DNA of 64,000 nt from Verrucomicrobiales bacterium (lineage in GTDB: Bacteria > Verrucomicrobiota > Verrucomicrobiia > Verrucomicrobiales > DEV007). Below are positions 28,958 to 39,485 of the stretch, piece after piece. The translations under genes were made by a program, and so were the position numbers. The DNA is taken from positions 22,436 through 86,435 of the forward strand of contig JAOFDG010000001.1 of NCBI GenBank assembly GCA_028033615.1. Reading direction: 5' to 3'. How positions within the stretch are numbered: position 1 is the first letter of the stretch; each line of letters begins with the position of its first letter. A model generated the notes under the pieces. That model was not told the DNA's origin. It ran no database searches and saw only the letters and a list, made by a program, of their open reading frames with translations.

Positions 28958-30703
28958 TTAGCAACTATGTTTTGGTATAAACCTAGTGCCTAGAAAGATA
29001 AAAATAGAAAAAATACCACTAGTTATTGATGCAATTTTGTGTTTAAAACCAGTATTTTCAGCCATTATTTGATTAATTTCGGTACCTTTGTCTGAATTTT
29101 CCGACAATTCCCAATACAGATCGAAAATATCTCCATCGTAAACTTGCTCCAATGTTTGAAGTTCTTTCATTTTTTCGAAGGGAACAAGTTTAATTATAGC
29201 CTCTCTTTCAAGAGCATATTCAGCACTTGGCTTAATTTTTCTATTTTTGAAGGCCCAATTAATAACTGCGATTTTGCCATTATCATCTTGGATGTCCCCT
29301 GAAATTTTTTCAATAATCTCATAATCTGAACCATAAAGGAGGTCTTTATAAGTAGTCAGTTGGGGATTAGGGATGTTGGTTTTTTTTGTCAGTCTGGCTC
29401 GAACAATAATTGGGGAGTTAGGTAGTTCTTTTTTAGGTTCCAGTTCATTAAATCTCACAGTATCCCATTTGATTCCAGCTTCGTGTCTTTGACTTTCGGA
29501 TTGGAAGAGATCTCTAGAAGTTATGGCCCAGATAATAATTTTCTTATTTTCCATCTTAATGGCACTACCACGCCTTTGAGCTAATTTTTTCCTGACTTCA
29601 GTGGCACCGCCACCGTTAATTGATATAACATCTAGAGGCATTCCCAAATTAATGGCAAGGTGCTCAGGAAGACCTGCTCCACTCCCCCAACCAAGACCAG
29701 TATTACTAGAGTAAATATTAGTAAAGCTATCGCCTAGTAAAATAACTTCAGAATTAATATCTTTAGTCATTCCTTTAATAGGATGAACATTGACTAATTC
29801 TTTATTAAAACCTTGGTTAAATATTTGAAGATTATCAACCAAATCTCCGTATCCGGAACGCTCTTCTTTTTCTTGATAATCAATCTTAGTTTTATCAAAA
29901 TTTAAACCCATTGAATGGATATGATTTGCAATAATCTTTGCTGACTCTTCCATCCCCTGAGGAGTCCAGTGCGTATCCTGTTTTAGAAAGACCTGAACAC
30001 TATTCCTAAGTTGAAAAAGTGGATCTGTAAGATCTAATACATCAAGGTTTGGGATGGATTCAAGATCTGCAAAAAACTTCTCAGCGTCTGGGTGTCTGAT
30101 TGGTCCATCAACATTTTTCGTTATCTTATCCGGATAGACCATGGCCTTAGTAGGAATGTTGACGAGTATAAGGTGGCTGCCGAAACCATCTAACTGGTTA
30201 GCAAATTCCTTAATTACCGATGAAGGGTCTCTTCTGTTTTTGATATTTGGGTCCTTATTTACAAAGTTTGGCTCCTCTTTTAAAGGGCCGTATCCAGTCA
30301 ATATATTTAGTGTATCTCGAAAGAACAACCAACCTTCTTCGCCAATACTTGTTTTACGATTTCCTTCTTTAAGTGGTCCCAAACTTAGAGAACTTTGTAT
30401 TATTTTTCTAGGCGGCTCTGCAAAGACTGCGGATTTGAGATTTTCTTCAAAATCATTAAAATGAGCATTTAATGGCAGACCTTTTTGCTTTTTAAATATT
30501 TTCAATATTGGAGCCGAACTAGAAATCTCATTAGAGGATTCGTCATTAAAATACGATGAGACATCAAAAGCATTTCTATAAATTGGAGGAATGGTGATTA
30601 AGATAATAAAAATTGCTATAAATATTCGACAAGCTAAATGGCCCATGACCAATTCAAATTGAGAGTTCAGTGCATTGGTGTTTTCTGTCTTTTTTGATTC
30701 CAT
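28958..30703 (-). CDS. AlgJ/AlgX-like (DHHW/SGNH) alginate O-acetyltransferase-type protein
   Basis: 'EEGWLFFRDTLNILTG', 'FLKQDTHWTPQGMEESA', 'VILLGDSFTNIYS'. Confidence 0.85.
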   Translation of the reverse strand: MESKKTENTNALNSQFELVMGHLACRIFIAIFIILITIPPIYRNAFDVSSYFNDESSNEISSSAPILKIFKKQKGLPLNAHFNDFEENLKSAVFAEPPRKIIQSSLSLGPLKEGNRKTSIGEEGWLFFRDTLNILTGYGPLKEEPNFVNKDPNIKNRRDPSSVIKEFANQLDGFGSHLILVNIPTKAMVYPDKITKNVDGPIRHPDAEKFFADLESIPNLDVLDLTDPLFQLRNSVQVFLKQDTHWTPQGMEESAKIIANHIHSMGLNFDKTKIDYQEKEERSGYGDLVDNLQIFNQGFNKELVNVHPIKGMTKDINSEVILLGDSFTNIYSSNTGLGWGSGAGLPEHLAINLGMPLDVISINGGGATEVRKKLAQRRGSAIKMENKKIIIWAITSRDLFQSESQRHEAGIKWDTVRFNELEPKKELPNSPIIVRARLTKKTNIPNPQLTTYKDLLYGSDYEIIEKISGDIQDDNGKIAVINWAFKNRKIKPSAEYALEREAIIKLVPFEKMKELQTLEQVYDGDIFDLYWELSENSDKGTEINQIMAENTGFKHKIASITSGIFSIFIFLGTRFIPKHSC

Positions 30704-32124
30704 TAGAATTGAAAATAAAGGAATGGATTAAAATCTTGGGCAAACATAAAAGATACAGATAGAACTAATAACAAAAGGCCTATTGATACTTTCGTTTTTG
30801 TTAACTTTTTCAAAAACTGTCCTGAGTTTGGTGTGGCGAAAATGAAAATAATGGAAATTACTGCCATTAACCACACCATTGGTCTGGTGACTTGACTGAG
30901 TAATATCGCTGAGGGTTGACTCGAATCACCAGCGCCAAACATTGAAGATAAATAGATAAATGCTCGATCAAAATTTTCCGCTCTGAAGAAAACCCAAGCG
31001 ATGGCTACTATTGTGAAAGTGAATGATACTTTGATTAAATTTGGAATATTGCGAAATAATCTGGAATTCCTCAACAATTTTTCAATGACAAGAAAGCTTC
31101 CATGAATAATACCCCATGCAATGAATGTCCATTGCGCTCCATGCCATAGACCTCCCAGAAACATCACTAGAATAAGGTTAAAGTAGGTCCTTGATGAGCC
31201 TTTTCTATTACCTCCCAATGGTATGTACAGATAGTCTCTTAAAAAACTAGAAAGAGAGATATGCCATCTTCTCCAGAATTCGGTAATAGATTTTGATTTA
31301 TAAGGCGAATTAAAATTTTCATTAAATCTAAAACCAAACATTCTTCCAAGTCCTATCGCCATGTCTGAATAGGCTGAAAAATCAAAATAAATTTGAAAAG
31401 AATAGAAGCAAATTCCTATCCAAGCAGCCGGTGTGCTTAATGATAATTCTCCGGCGCTGAAGCACAAATCGGCAACTTCACCGACAGGGTTAGCGAGTAG
31501 GATTTTTTTTGCAAAACCATAATTGAACCTTGAGAATCCGTAAACAAATGTTCCGGTTGAATGGATACGCTCCTTCAGTTGATTTGCTATATCACTGTAT
31601 CTAACAATGGGTCCGGCAACAAGTTGAGGGAACATTGAAACGTAACAAGCAAAGGAAAGGAAATCTGTCGCCGGCTTCGCGTGCTTTCTGTAAATGTCTA
31701 TGGTGTATGACATTGACTGAAAAGTATAAAAAGAGATACCAATTGGTAATATGATTTCCCTAAAGAAATTTGGTAGGGGAATTTCACCTAACCCAACTGA
31801 AAGTGCTAAAACGGATATATTATCTACAAAGAAATTTCCATATTTAAAAAATCCAAGGATCGATAAATTAGCAATTATTGAAATTAATAGACCTAACTTT
31901 CTATAGTGCGTTTTTGAACCAGAACCATGTATGACTTTCCCGCATGTAAAATCGATGATCGTTGAAGTAATCATCAGCAATACGAACCATGGGTTCCACC
32001 ATGCATAGAAAAAGTAACTTCCCAATGTAAGCATCAAATGCCTTAGCCTGTGCGGAGAAAAGTAATAGGCTCCAAGGATTAGAGCCAAGAAATAAAAAAT
32101 GAAGATGTGCGAACTAAAGACCAA
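30703..32124 (-). CDS. MBOAT family O-acyltransferase (AlgI-like)
   Basis: 'LPIGISFYTFQSMSYTIDIYR', 'WRRWHISLSSFLRDYLYIPLGGNRKG', 'LGGLWHGAQWTFIAWG'. Confidence 0.95.
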   Translation of the reverse strand: MVFSSHIFIFYFLALILGAYYFSPHRLRHLMLTLGSYFFYAWWNPWFVLLMITSTIIDFTCGKVIHGSGSKTHYRKLGLLISIIANLSILGFFKYGNFFVDNISVLALSVGLGEIPLPNFFREIILPIGISFYTFQSMSYTIDIYRKHAKPATDFLSFACYVSMFPQLVAGPIVRYSDIANQLKERIHSTGTFVYGFSRFNYGFAKKILLANPVGEVADLCFSAGELSLSTPAAWIGICFYSFQIYFDFSAYSDMAIGLGRMFGFRFNENFNSPYKSKSITEFWRRWHISLSSFLRDYLYIPLGGNRKGSSRTYFNLILVMFLGGLWHGAQWTFIAWGIIHGSFLVIEKLLRNSRLFRNIPNLIKVSFTFTIVAIAWVFFRAENFDRAFIYLSSMFGAGDSSQPSAILLSQVTRPMVWLMAVISIIFIFATPNSGQFLKKLTKTKVSIGLLLLVLSVSFMFAQDFNPFLYFQF

Positions 32125-32188
32125 GTCTTATTACTCAATTGTTATTTGGAAAAGATATAACTTTGATTGGTTTTTAAGAATAGTAAAA

Positions 32189-32845
32189 TTATTCGGATAT
32201 CATTTTTGGCCCAGTCTTCCCAATCTTTTTAGGTTTTGTAATAAATGGACCTCTTATGTATAGTGGAATTGGCTGAATTAGACTAAGCCTTTGAATTTCA
32301 CTTTCTTTTATATTGTACGCTAAATTGGCAAGTATAGCTGCGCTGGGTTTTGTCTTAATGGCTTTTGAATGAATACCATTATCAAAAGTATATATAGAAT
32401 TTAGACTGATATTAATTTTATCATCCAGACTTTCATCTGATTTAACGATTTCTGTCGAAGACACAAGTTCATGATCTTTAATATTAACCATAAAGGTTTC
32501 TCCTCTTCGGGCATCACCAAGAAAAGAATATGATCTAATGTCGTTTTGAGTTTCTGCTGCGCATATTGAAGGTATTCCAATAACCTTCACCTCTTTAGCC
32601 ATTGATATCCCAAGACCAGCGGTTATACCAATTCGTACACCGGTATAGGATCCTGGACCAGTGCCGACCACTATGAGAGAAGGTTTTCTTTCACAGAGAT
32701 TAAGAGCGGCTTCTAATGGATTAAATATTTGTGAGTTATGTGATCTTTCTGAGGTGAAAGAGTTTTCGTATACTAATGAATTGTCTACCAATAGGGCGAC
32801 CTTTCCTTCATTGGTTGAGGTGTCTATCGATAGTATACTTTTCAT
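32189..32845 (-). CDS. tsaB: tRNA t6A biosynthesis protein TsaB
   Basis: 'SILSIDTSTNEGKVALLVD', 'GTGPGSYTGVRIGITAGLGIS'. Confidence 0.92.
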   Translation of the reverse strand: MKSILSIDTSTNEGKVALLVDNSLVYENSFTSERSHNSQIFNPLEAALNLCERKPSLIVVGTGPGSYTGVRIGITAGLGISMAKEVKVIGIPSICAAETQNDIRSYSFLGDARRGETFMVNIKDHELVSSTEIVKSDESLDDKINISLNSIYTFDNGIHSKAIKTKPSAAILANLAYNIKESEIQRLSLIQPIPLYIRGPFITKPKKIGKTGPKMISE

Positions 32846-33264
32846 GGAGTGCTGACCTCTCTTATTGATCTAACGTCATCATCCAAAACTTGGAATTCGA
32901 GCCATTTCATATTCTCAGGCATCATTTCAGGAAATTTGTCCGCCCATTCAACGATACAAATACCATCAATTTCTAGATAATCCTCCCAACCAATTTCTAT
33001 CAGCTCCATTTCACTTTCTAACCGATATAAATCAAAATGGTATAGGCATGAAGAGCCCCCCTTATATTCATGAAGTAATGAAAAAGTAGGGCTTGTTACT
33101 TGACTCTTGCATTGAATTCCGAGGGCAAAACCTTTAGTGAAATGTGTTTTCCCTGCTCCGAGGTCACCGATTAATCCTAAAGAATCTCCAAGTTTTGATT
33201 GAGCACCTAATTGCTTTCCGTACTCAATCATTTCGGACTCGGTCTTTATAAGAACTTCACTCAT
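32842..33264 (-). CDS. tsaE: tRNA t6A biosynthesis ATPase TsaE
   Basis: 'GLIGDLGAGKTHFTKGFALG', 'VTSPTFSLLHEYKG', 'HFDLYRL'. Confidence 0.95.
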   Translation of the reverse strand: MSEVLIKTESEMIEYGKQLGAQSKLGDSLGLIGDLGAGKTHFTKGFALGIQCKSQVTSPTFSLLHEYKGGSSCLYHFDLYRLESEMELIEIGWEDYLEIDGICIVEWADKFPEMMPENMKWLEFQVLDDDVRSIREVSTP

Positions 33265-33270
33265 TAATGT

Positions 33271-34179
33271 CTAAAAATGTTGCCAGCCTCCTTCGAGTTT
33301 GGGGCTATGTATATCTGAAGAACGAAGGGCCCCTATTTGAGTTAGTTTGAGATTACCAAAAGATTTCCTCCAATCTTTTTCAAGTGCATGGCGTTTTAAT
33401 TTGGAAATTGCGAAAAGTAATTCGTAATCCTCTCCGTCCGAAAGAGCAGATTTGATATCTGAACCTCTTGATCTTGGAAGGGCACCAAGGTCAATTTCAT
33501 ATCCACAATTACTTGCCTTTGCTAGCTTAGGTAGATCGCTTGCAAGGCCATCACTGAGATCCATCATTGCATTAGGTTTAAATTTTCTTACTAACCAATT
33601 AGCTTCCTTAAGCCTTGGAGTAAATTTAAGATGCTTTCCTTTTAATGAGCCACCGAGTCTGCCTGTTACATATAATAGCTGACCAGGCTTGCCTTTATGC
33701 CTAAAACAGCATTGATCCTTTGGAACGGTTCCAGTCATCGATATTGTGATAGAGTTTTTTGAGGTTTCCCCTGCTCTTGTAGTTTCTCCGCCTACGATAC
33801 TAATTTTGAATTTTAATGCAGCTTTAGAAAGTCCTTGGTATATAGATTGAAGATAAGGGACTTTGGATTTTGGGTCTAAAATCAGCGTCACCAAAGCATG
33901 TTGAGGTGTGCCTCCCATCGCAGCAATATCGCTAATTGCTCTTGCCATGGCTTTGTATCCAACGGCTTGAGGGGAGTCAGTAGCCAAATAATGGATACTT
34001 TCTACAATAGAGTCGGTTTTTAATAATGTATATGAGTCCTTTGAATGGTTTTTAATGACGGCACAATCGTCACCCGCCGCTGCAATAACATCCTTTCCTG
34101 AAATAAGTTTTTTGGTGACTAGATCGATAAAAGAATCTTCACCTATATCAGATATTTTTAAGCCTCTTCTATATTGCAT
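33271..34179 (-). CDS. thiL: Thiamine-monophosphate kinase
   Basis: 'AAGDDCAVIK', 'GYKAMARAISDIAAMGGTPQHALVTL', 'MMDLSDGLASDLPKLA'. Confidence 0.94.
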   Translation of the reverse strand: MQYRRGLKISDIGEDSFIDLVTKKLISGKDVIAAAGDDCAVIKNHSKDSYTLLKTDSIVESIHYLATDSPQAVGYKAMARAISDIAAMGGTPQHALVTLILDPKSKVPYLQSIYQGLSKAALKFKISIVGGETTRAGETSKNSITISMTGTVPKDQCCFRHKGKPGQLLYVTGRLGGSLKGKHLKFTPRLKEANWLVRKFKPNAMMDLSDGLASDLPKLAKASNCGYEIDLGALPRSRGSDIKSALSDGEDYELLFAISKLKRHALEKDWRKSFGNLKLTQIGALRSSDIHSPKLEGGWQHF

Positions 34180-35059
34180 CGGAAAACTTTAATATGAAAA
34201 AAGTGTTAACTCCGTTAAAGATGGAATGCATTAATATGGGAACCCATATGGACTTAGTCTTTTCATAAAACATTGTTAAGACTATTGCTAAAAAAAATAA
34301 AGAAATAAGACTTTCGACGTTTGTATGAATGACCGCAAAGAGGAGTGAAGTCATTACGCATGAGAAGGCTGGATGAGTGAATCGTTTTAATACAGGATAA
34401 ATGTATCCCCTAAAAATTATTTCCTCGACTAGTGGTGCAACCACTACAGCTGAAATTATGATTGCTATTTTTAGTGAGAGTTCATCATTGGTTAATAGGG
34501 TTTGAACAATTTCTTGTAAGTCCTCTTTTTTTGGTTCTCCGGTTGATAATAAGATATTTGAAATAACTGAACCAATAAATACTGATCCGTAAACTGCAAT
34601 CATTCCTAAAGCTCCCATTTTGATCACATAAGACGGGGATCGTTTTCGAAGACCGAAGACTTGACGGGGTTGACGCCCTCTAGATACAGAAGCTAGTGAA
34701 AAAATGACCGCACCAACAATAAGAAAAATACCTACACTTAATAGGGTTTCATTAAGGCTTAATTCTGCTTTTGCTTTTGAACTTTCGCTTGGGCCTATAT
34801 CATTAGTCTCAAAATAAAGTAGAGCTACATTTGCGTAAAAAAATAGGATGATTGTAATGACAATCATCAGGTCAAATAAATCAATTTTGATAACAGGGTC
34901 GATTATTCCCTGTTTATTTTCTGGAAAATATCTATTTCTGTCTAAGCCATTTTTCTTTGGTTTTATTCTGTATAACCAAAAGACAAATAAACCAATAATG
35001 ATACCTATTAAACATAGTGTAGATATCTCAAAAATAATCTTTGCCTTTATCGGGTCCAT
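34169..35059 (-). CDS. CPBP family intramembrane glutamic endopeptidase
   Basis: 'VVAPLVEEIIFRGYIYPVLKR', 'LFAVIHT', 'ILMHSIFNGVN'. Confidence 0.93.
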   Translation of the reverse strand: MDPIKAKIIFEISTLCLIGIIIGLFVFWLYRIKPKKNGLDRNRYFPENKQGIIDPVIKIDLFDLMIVITIILFFYANVALLYFETNDIGPSESSKAKAELSLNETLLSVGIFLIVGAVIFSLASVSRGRQPRQVFGLRKRSPSYVIKMGALGMIAVYGSVFIGSVISNILLSTGEPKKEDLQEIVQTLLTNDELSLKIAIIISAVVVAPLVEEIIFRGYIYPVLKRFTHPAFSCVMTSLLFAVIHTNVESLISLFFLAIVLTMFYEKTKSIWVPILMHSIFNGVNTFFILKFSDAI

Positions 35060-35095
35060 GATTTTTCCTAAATCAATTTACAGTTTCAAGCCTGT

Positions 35096-36598
35096 TTAAA
35101 AAGCACTCTTTTCAAGATCATTGAAACATTTTCCATACTGTTTAGGAAGATCACTAGCTGTTAACGATTGAATTGATTCGTTTCCATCAAAAATTGCAAT
35201 TTCTGCTGCTCTTCCATTAATCCATGAACCCAAGCATGCTGCATCGAAGACTTTCAGTCCTCTTGCCACTAATGCAGCGCATAATCCTGTCAGTGTATCA
35301 CCAACACCGGCAGATGACATCCCAGGATTTCCTGTGGAGTTATACGCGCTAGGTTGCGTAGCACTATCAGAAGCGATAATAGTTCTTGCTCCTTTCAGAA
35401 GAACGGTAGACGAAGTTTTTTTTGCGAATGACTCTGCTCTTTCGCGTCGCGTTCCATCACCTTCAGGGTCTAGCCTTTTCATTTCTCCGGGATGAGGAGT
35501 TAAGAGCCTAGGCCCAGGAGCATTCTGTAGCTCTGATGGATTATTTCTAGCAAGAAGGTTCAGAGCATCCGCGTCGATGATCAAAGGTCTAATTTCAGAG
35601 GTTAACAGCTCAAGGACTTCGCTGTCCCATTCTCCTTTTCCTAAGCCTGGACCTATGGCAATAGTATCGAGGGGCATTTCATTAACTTCTGTATATGATT
35701 TTACAGGAACGATCATTATTTCAGGCGGAGAGATTGATGCAATTAATGAATACATATCTTCCCTAGCTATTATGGTTACTAGACCCGCTCCACCTTTAAG
35801 TGCCGCAATTCCCGATAAAACTGATGCCCCGATCATTCCCTGATTACCTCCAATGATGCCAACATGGCCATTTATCCCTTTATGAGCGTCATGAAGAGAT
35901 TTATTCAGGAATCCCCCAAGACTAAAAGAGTTGATTAAAAAAGCGTCGTGGTCTCCTTGTCCAGGTAGAGGATAAATATTGGGCAAATTTATCAGTACTA
36001 ATCTACCAACATAGTTAATTGAATGATCCCTTAAAAGTCCAGTCTTAGGGTATGCAATTGTGAGGGTGAAATCAGCTACGACGGCTCCTTCATACGCGTT
36101 TCCAGATTTCCCATCTAATCCTGATGGAATATCCAGAGAGAACGTTACGGCATGATAATTATCACGCAGACTATTTATTTCCATTGCCAACTCAAGGTAT
36201 CCCGGCCTGAGATCTCCACTTGCACCGATACCTAGAAGTCCATCGATACTAATTAGAGGAAGTTTTTGTCCAGAGTCATATAATCTATTTGGTCTGGCCG
36301 GCTCTTGTTCAAATTCATGGAGTTTCTTAGATGTTAACGGTTTTAGATTATTGATTGAAGTAGCGAACTTTAATTCAGTAATCCAACCTCTTGCCTTTAG
36401 GTGTCTAGCTGCAACTAAAGCGTCACCTCCATTATGACCATGACCTACAAAAACAAACAATGTACCGGGTTGGGGGAAGAACTGAGACACAGCATTGGCA
36501 ATACCCAAGCCGGCTTCATCCATCAGAGATTCCGGATTGACACCTCCTTCAATTAGCTGCCTTTCGGCCTCTACCATTTCTTGTGGGTCCAGAATCAT
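35096..36598 (-). CDS. nnr: Bifunctional NAD(P)HX epimerase/dehydratase
   Basis: N-terminal 'FVGHGHNGGDALVAARHLKARGW' epimerase; C-terminal 'HKGINGHVGIIGGNQGMIGASVLSGIAALKGGAGLVTI', 'NPGMSSAGVGDTLTGLCAALVARG' dehydratase. Confidence 0.95.
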   Translation of the reverse strand: MILDPQEMVEAERQLIEGGVNPESLMDEAGLGIANAVSQFFPQPGTLFVFVGHGHNGGDALVAARHLKARGWITELKFATSINNLKPLTSKKLHEFEQEPARPNRLYDSGQKLPLISIDGLLGIGASGDLRPGYLELAMEINSLRDNYHAVTFSLDIPSGLDGKSGNAYEGAVVADFTLTIAYPKTGLLRDHSINYVGRLVLINLPNIYPLPGQGDHDAFLINSFSLGGFLNKSLHDAHKGINGHVGIIGGNQGMIGASVLSGIAALKGGAGLVTIIAREDMYSLIASISPPEIMIVPVKSYTEVNEMPLDTIAIGPGLGKGEWDSEVLELLTSEIRPLIIDADALNLLARNNPSELQNAPGPRLLTPHPGEMKRLDPEGDGTRRERAESFAKKTSSTVLLKGARTIIASDSATQPSAYNSTGNPGMSSAGVGDTLTGLCAALVARGLKVFDAACLGSWINGRAAEIAIFDGNESIQSLTASDLPKQYGKCFNDLEKSAF

Positions 36599-36643
36599 TA
36601 TTTAATACTTTATAGATGACCCAAAAGGTGGTCATTTAAAGTT

Positions 36644-37279
36644 CTAATTTGATTGCCGGAACTTTATTATTCCCATGGCTACAGCTTCAGCGATCCTTTG
36701 TCTGTATTCAGGGTCAAGGGCACGGAAACGGTCTGAGGAATTTGTCAAAAAAGCACATTCCAAGAGAACTGCGGGGCGATTATTTTTAGAGAGAACAAGA
36801 AAGTTTCCTTTTTTAACGCCACGATTGTTTGCTCTTGTTTTATAAAGCGCTGCAGATTGAATCATATGAGCAAGCTTGAGGCTGTTTTTATTTTTTGTAT
36901 GGTAGAAAGTTTCGATACCTGCGGCTTTCCTGCTTCTCGCATGATTAAAGTGAATGCTAACAAAAATTGCTCCTGATTCTGCATTTGCGATTCTTGCTCT
37001 TCTTGGTAGAGAAATGAAATTATCTCTGGATCTCGTCAATTTGGTGCTTATTCCTTGTGATTTTAGATAAATTTCAACGCGCCTGACAACATCTAGAGCG
37101 AGGTGTTTTTCATAGGTCAGACCAAAAGTACCCCCAAAATCGTGTCCTCCATGTCCAGCATCTAAAATGACTTTCGTAAATGGAACTGCTTTCGCGGTGT
37201 TATTACTATTTAAGGTTAGAAAACTTAAACAAATAAATACAAGTACTTTGAATGTCGAAAAATGAGTAGAATGAAGCAC
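36644..37279 (-). CDS. N-acetylmuramoyl-L-alanine amidase (Amidase_3)
   Basis: 'VILDAGHGGHDFGGTFGLTYEKHLALDVVRR', 'FVSIHFNHA', 'VLLECAFLTNSSD'. Confidence 0.95.
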   Translation of the reverse strand: MLHSTHFSTFKVLVFICLSFLTLNSNNTAKAVPFTKVILDAGHGGHDFGGTFGLTYEKHLALDVVRRVEIYLKSQGISTKLTRSRDNFISLPRRARIANAESGAIFVSIHFNHARSRKAAGIETFYHTKNKNSLKLAHMIQSAALYKTRANNRGVKKGNFLVLSKNNRPAVLLECAFLTNSSDRFRALDPEYRQRIAEAVAMGIIKFRQSN

Positions 37280-37312
37280 TTCGGGAAAGTTAACGGGTTA
37301 TCTTAATTTTTA

Positions 37313-38221
37313 CTAATTTGGAATAATTCCAGGAGGTAGATCAGTTGCAGATCGAGGCTTATTTTCAGGTTCTGGAGGTTTATTGGGATTATAGGCAATT
37401 CCTCCAATAACTTTTACGGATCCTCCCGAGTCGATGACCAATGATGGCCTAGTATCTGCAGTCTCACGGAAGTATTCATTTCCTAGGAAAGCACCTTTAG
37501 GGCTAACCTTTGCATGAGAGTAGAGTCGTGGACTAATCATATGCATCACATGGAGTCTATTTTGTGAATCAATTGTTGCCTGAGGCTTTCGTACATTGAT
37601 GTATCTACCGAGGGAGAATGTGCAAAAAACCTTAGTTCCTTTGGTTTCTCTTAAACGGACGTAGAGCGCAGAATTTGCAGAGTCTCTGTGTTCGTGAAGT
37701 GAAAATTGCCTGAAGTTCGCTAGCTTATTCCTCCCTTGTGAAAACCCGAATGATTGCTTCCAGAATGCTCTTGCATCGGTCACATTTACTCGACTCTTTT
37801 TTGAGCTGAAGTAGGACCGCTGAGGAGGGAAATAAACGGATGCATTTATCGTGTAGCTTCCATAATCTGAGATTGGGTACAATCTGTTAATATCTATTTT
37901 CTTTGTAATGCTACGGCCAGATTTTAGTAGCATCGATTCAAATCCTCCACCAATAGAACGCGGCGATAGGAGTTGCCCATCACGGTACACGTCAAAGGTC
38001 ATCCATCCTCGACCTTTAGGCCCTCCAAGGACAATATCATTACCTGCTCTATTATAAACTGTAACAGAAGCCTCCATGGGTTCATAAGCCAGATAGTTAG
38101 TTTTCTTTAACTTCATATCTACTATGAGCTGAGACTTGGATTCTTCTAAGCTAAAAAGTAATCCTGATAATGATACCAATATTAAAAAGGACTGGCATTT
38201 GAAACGATGAGTTAAATTCAT
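37313..38221 (-). CDS. Hypothetical secreted protein
   Basis: Signal peptide; 'MKLKKTNYLAYEPMEASVTVYNRAGNDIVL' Ig-like segment. Confidence 0.65.
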   Translation of the reverse strand: MNLTHRFKCQSFLILVSLSGLLFSLEESKSQLIVDMKLKKTNYLAYEPMEASVTVYNRAGNDIVLGGPKGRGWMTFDVYRDGQLLSPRSIGGGFESMLLKSGRSITKKIDINRLYPISDYGSYTINASVYFPPQRSYFSSKKSRVNVTDARAFWKQSFGFSQGRNKLANFRQFSLHEHRDSANSALYVRLRETKGTKVFCTFSLGRYINVRKPQATIDSQNRLHVMHMISPRLYSHAKVSPKGAFLGNEYFRETADTRPSLVIDSGGSVKVIGGIAYNPNKPPEPENKPRSATDLPPGIIPN

Positions 38222-38350
38222 TTAATTAATGATACGATTAATACTTATAGCTCCTAAATATTTTTATGCCAAGTCGTCCTTCAATTAAAATATCGTTATA
38301 ATTGATCACTTCGTTAATGTTGAGATTTTTCTCGATATTTCATAGGTAAC

Positions 38351-38464
38351 ATGTCTAAAAAAGACTCATTACTCATACACCGTAGAGGATTTCTTAGATC
38401 ATCAGCTATTGGAATTGCAGTTAACAGTATTCCCAATTCGAACGCTGATAATTATTCTGAATAG
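38351..38464 (+). other. Orphan Tat-type signal peptide ORF (37 aa), in frame with the downstream hydrolase across one TAG
   Basis: MSKKDSLLIHRRGFLRSSAIGIAVNSIPNSNADNYSE*; RRxFL twin-Arg motif; TAG 38462-38464 then ATA AAT ATG (38471) in the same frame. Confidence 0.75.
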
Positions 38465-38470
38465 ATAAAT

Positions 38471-39412
38471 ATGGATTCAAAAAAGAAAGAATTATTAATT
38501 TCATTAGTTGATTGTTTGGGTGGTCCTTGGCCTGAGCCTTGTTCTCTTGAGCCCACAATTAATAAAAAGATTAATAAGGAGGGTTATCATCTTGAATTTT
38601 TGAACTACCAAGTTGAAGAAAATGACAGAGTTCCTGCAATATTAATTGTGCCTGACCGGGTTAATAAAAAAAATCCAGCTCCAGGAGTTGTTGTATGGCA
38701 TCAACACAACGGGGAGTATCACATAGGAAAAAGCGAACCTGCAGGAATGGCAGGTTCACCAATGCATCATACTGGAGTGGCTTTGGCAAAGGAGGGTTAT
38801 GTTGTACTATGTCCCGATGCACTATGCTTTGAGGAGCGTCAAGATCCTGATAAGAAAATAAAGGATAGCAACTATGAGTACTTTGAATTTTTGAGATACA
38901 TTGTAGAGGGAAAATCGATGGCATGGAAAAATATATTAGATATGCGACGCGCCGTTGATTTTCTAGTCAGCAGACCGGAAGTTGATCAAGAAAAGATTGG
39001 ATGTTACGGGCACTCTATGGGGTCAACACATACCTGGTTATTAGGACCTCATGAGCCGCGGCTTAAGGCTTTATTAGGTAATTGCTGCATGGCCACATAT
39101 TCAGCAATTGATCACAAAAAAATTATACATTGCTCCTCAAACTATGTACCTAATTGGACTGATTATGGTGACATACCAGAGATAGTGTCACTCATAGCTC
39201 CTAGACCTCTCCACTTAAATTTTGGTGAAAATGACGAAGGTAGCCCTATCGAGTATGTGAATGAGGGTATTCAGAGAATTGCTCAAGTATATGAAGAAAT
39301 GGAGGCTAAAGAAAATTTTACCTCCTTTGTTCAAGAAGGTGTTGGTCATGTTTTATCAGATGAAATGTGGGAGAAGACAAAGCGTTTTTTTAATAAGCAT
39401 CTAAAGTTTTAG
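38471..39412 (+). CDS. Alpha/beta hydrolase, dienelactone hydrolase/acetyl-esterase-like
   Basis: 'VVVWHQHNGEYHIGKSEP', 'IGCYGHSMGSTHTWLLG', 'LIAPRPLHLNFGENDEGSP', 'GVGHVL'. Confidence 0.9.
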   Translation: MDSKKKELLISLVDCLGGPWPEPCSLEPTINKKINKEGYHLEFLNYQVEENDRVPAILIVPDRVNKKNPAPGVVVWHQHNGEYHIGKSEPAGMAGSPMHHTGVALAKEGYVVLCPDALCFEERQDPDKKIKDSNYEYFEFLRYIVEGKSMAWKNILDMRRAVDFLVSRPEVDQEKIGCYGHSMGSTHTWLLGPHEPRLKALLGNCCMATYSAIDHKKIIHCSSNYVPNWTDYGDIPEIVSLIAPRPLHLNFGENDEGSPIEYVNEGIQRIAQVYEEMEAKENFTSFVQEGVGHVLSDEMWEKTKRFFNKHLKF

Positions 39413-39485
39413 TTAATTATTTTTTCATGCGATGTGATCATTTAAAGTCGTTGCTATTATAAAAACTATTGTAGAGAATAATACT

